Source: Desulfobacterales bacterium
GTDB lineage: Bacteria > Desulfobacterota > Desulfobacteria > Desulfobacterales > UBA11574
Reading direction: 5' to 3'
DNA: 23,413 nucleotides
Assembly (NCBI GenBank): GCA_012974475.1
Contig: JAAXQD010000215.1
Coordinates: 1-23,413 of the forward strand
The notes under the pieces are model-generated. The model was not told the DNA's origin and made no database searches. It saw nothing but the letters and a program-made list of their open reading frames with translations. The stretch's first letter is position 1. Each line of letters begins with the position of its first letter. The translations under genes and the position numbers were made by a program. Shown here piece after piece: positions 22,662-23,413 of the stretch.

Positions 22662-23413
22662 ATGAAAATCATGATTGCCGGAAACAGGGGACAATTGGGC
22701 AGCGATTCTGAAATTGTTCTCGGCACAGATCATGAACTCTTGGCAATAGACCTGGATGAACTCGACATAACGAACCTGTCGGATGTCCAAAATGTCGTAC
22801 AGGATTTTTCCCCTCATGTGATACTCAACTGTGCGGCCTATACCCTGGTCGACAAGTGTGAAACCGAAAAGGAACTGGCCTGGAACGTCAATGTCATTGG
22901 TCCGAAAAACCTGGCACTGAGTGTCGGGAAATACGGCGGCCGGTTAATTCATAAGCGGTCAGAAATGCCCTCCACGAACATGTGATTGTCAGAACGTCGT
23001 GGCTTTATGGATTCAAAGGACACAATTTCCTAAAGACCATGCTCAAGCTGGCTTTGAAGAATCCCGACAAAGAAATCAGGGTGGTGGACGACCAATACGG
23101 TTCTCCCACATGGTCCTATCGCCTGGCCCAACAAATTTCACGACTAGTGGACACGGACGGACGGGGAACCTTTCACGCCACTTCCGAAGGCCATTGTACC
23201 TGGTATGAGCTGGCTGAATGTTTTCTTGAGAAAATGGATGTACCCTACATCCTGGTACCGTGCACCAGTGAGGAATATCCGACGCCGGCGGCCAGGCCGA
23301 AAAATTCTATTCTGGAAAACCGGCATCTTAAAAATAAGAAGATGAACATAATGAGACACTGGATAGACGATCTGGATCGATTCGTTTCAAAATTTCGTGA
23401 ACGTTTAATAGAT
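22662..23413 (+). pseudogene. rfbD: dTDP-4-dehydrorhamnose reductase (RmlD), broken by an internal deletion
   Basis: RmlD reduces dTDP-4-keto-rhamnose to dTDP-L-rhamnose. The first 97 residues (MKIMIAGNRGQLGSD, VILNCAAYTLVDKCE, GGRLIH; 22662-22952) are a good N-terminus with GGAGG 8 bases before the ATG. Then the frame shifts: after a short false tail it stops at 22985, while the rest of the protein continues in another frame from 22955 (AVRNALHEHVIVRTSWLYGF, DDQYGSPTW, DDLDRFVSKF) and is still open at the window end. About 40 codons between LIH and AVR are missing. They should hold the STDYVFDG strand and the catalytic YxxxK. As read, it cannot make an active enzyme. Confidence 0.8.

Noticed and set aside
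1..23413. CRISPR array, prophage or integrative element
   Set aside because: No regular spaced direct repeats, no integrase, phage or transposase gene, and no tRNA attachment site seen.

Overview
The window looks like chromosomal DNA of a Gram-negative member of the Desulfobacterota, most likely the Desulfobacteraceae/Desulfosarcina group. This is inferred from gene style: a PAS-PAS-LuxR sensor of the type abundant in that group, a TesB, YdfG, GlpD and MltF set, small Cys-rich and FmdB-like proteins, and dispersed palindromic elements. No rRNA, tRNA, CRISPR array, phage gene or transposase was seen.

Layout. 1-4.1 kb: the 3' part of a DEAD-box RNA helicase, a MITE-like element, recQ, and an overlapping FmdB-type zinc ribbon gene. 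4.1-5.4 kb: a gene-poor stretch with very small ORFs, one solid 64-aa gene, and a second kind of element with 13-bp terminal inverted repeats. 5.4-6.7 kb: a two-PAS regulator with a LuxR-type helix-turn-helix. 6.7-7.5 kb: noncoding, with a promoter/terminator pair that could define a small RNA. 7.5-10.8 kb: an RluA-type pseudouridine synthase, then a glycerophosphodiester phosphodiesterase and glpD, which form a glycerophosphodiester to glycerol-3-phosphate to dihydroxyacetone phosphate route. 10.8-13.7 kb: a second copy of the first MITE, ydfG, a HAD phosphatase and tesB. 13.7-17.2 kb: an internally deleted M24 peptidase remnant, pyk, and a 526-aa pseudokinase-like gene that resembles SidJ-related proteins. 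17.4-19.4 kb: CBS pair, GIY-YIG protein, PilZ protein, and a DUF6794-like protein. 19.6-21.8 kb (minus strand): an SRAP/YedK peptidase followed by mltF. 21.8-23.4 kb: degraded sugar-nucleotide genes, namely a shattered UDP-glucose dehydrogenase-family remnant and an rfbD broken by an internal deletion.

The strongest unusual signals are: (1) two copies of a roughly 180-bp element with matching terminal inverted repeats and a different 5-bp target duplication at each site; (2) a second 187-bp element with 13-bp terminal inverted repeats; (3) repeated internal deletions in genes (glpD FAD motif, M24 peptidase, rfbD, UDP-glucose dehydrogenase family), which are either real gene decay or assembly collapse; (4) a SidJ-like pseudokinase gene apparently cotranscribed with pyruvate kinase; (5) a HAD phosphatase with the motif III lysine replaced by methionine. 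All assignments come from reading motifs by eye; no database search was run.
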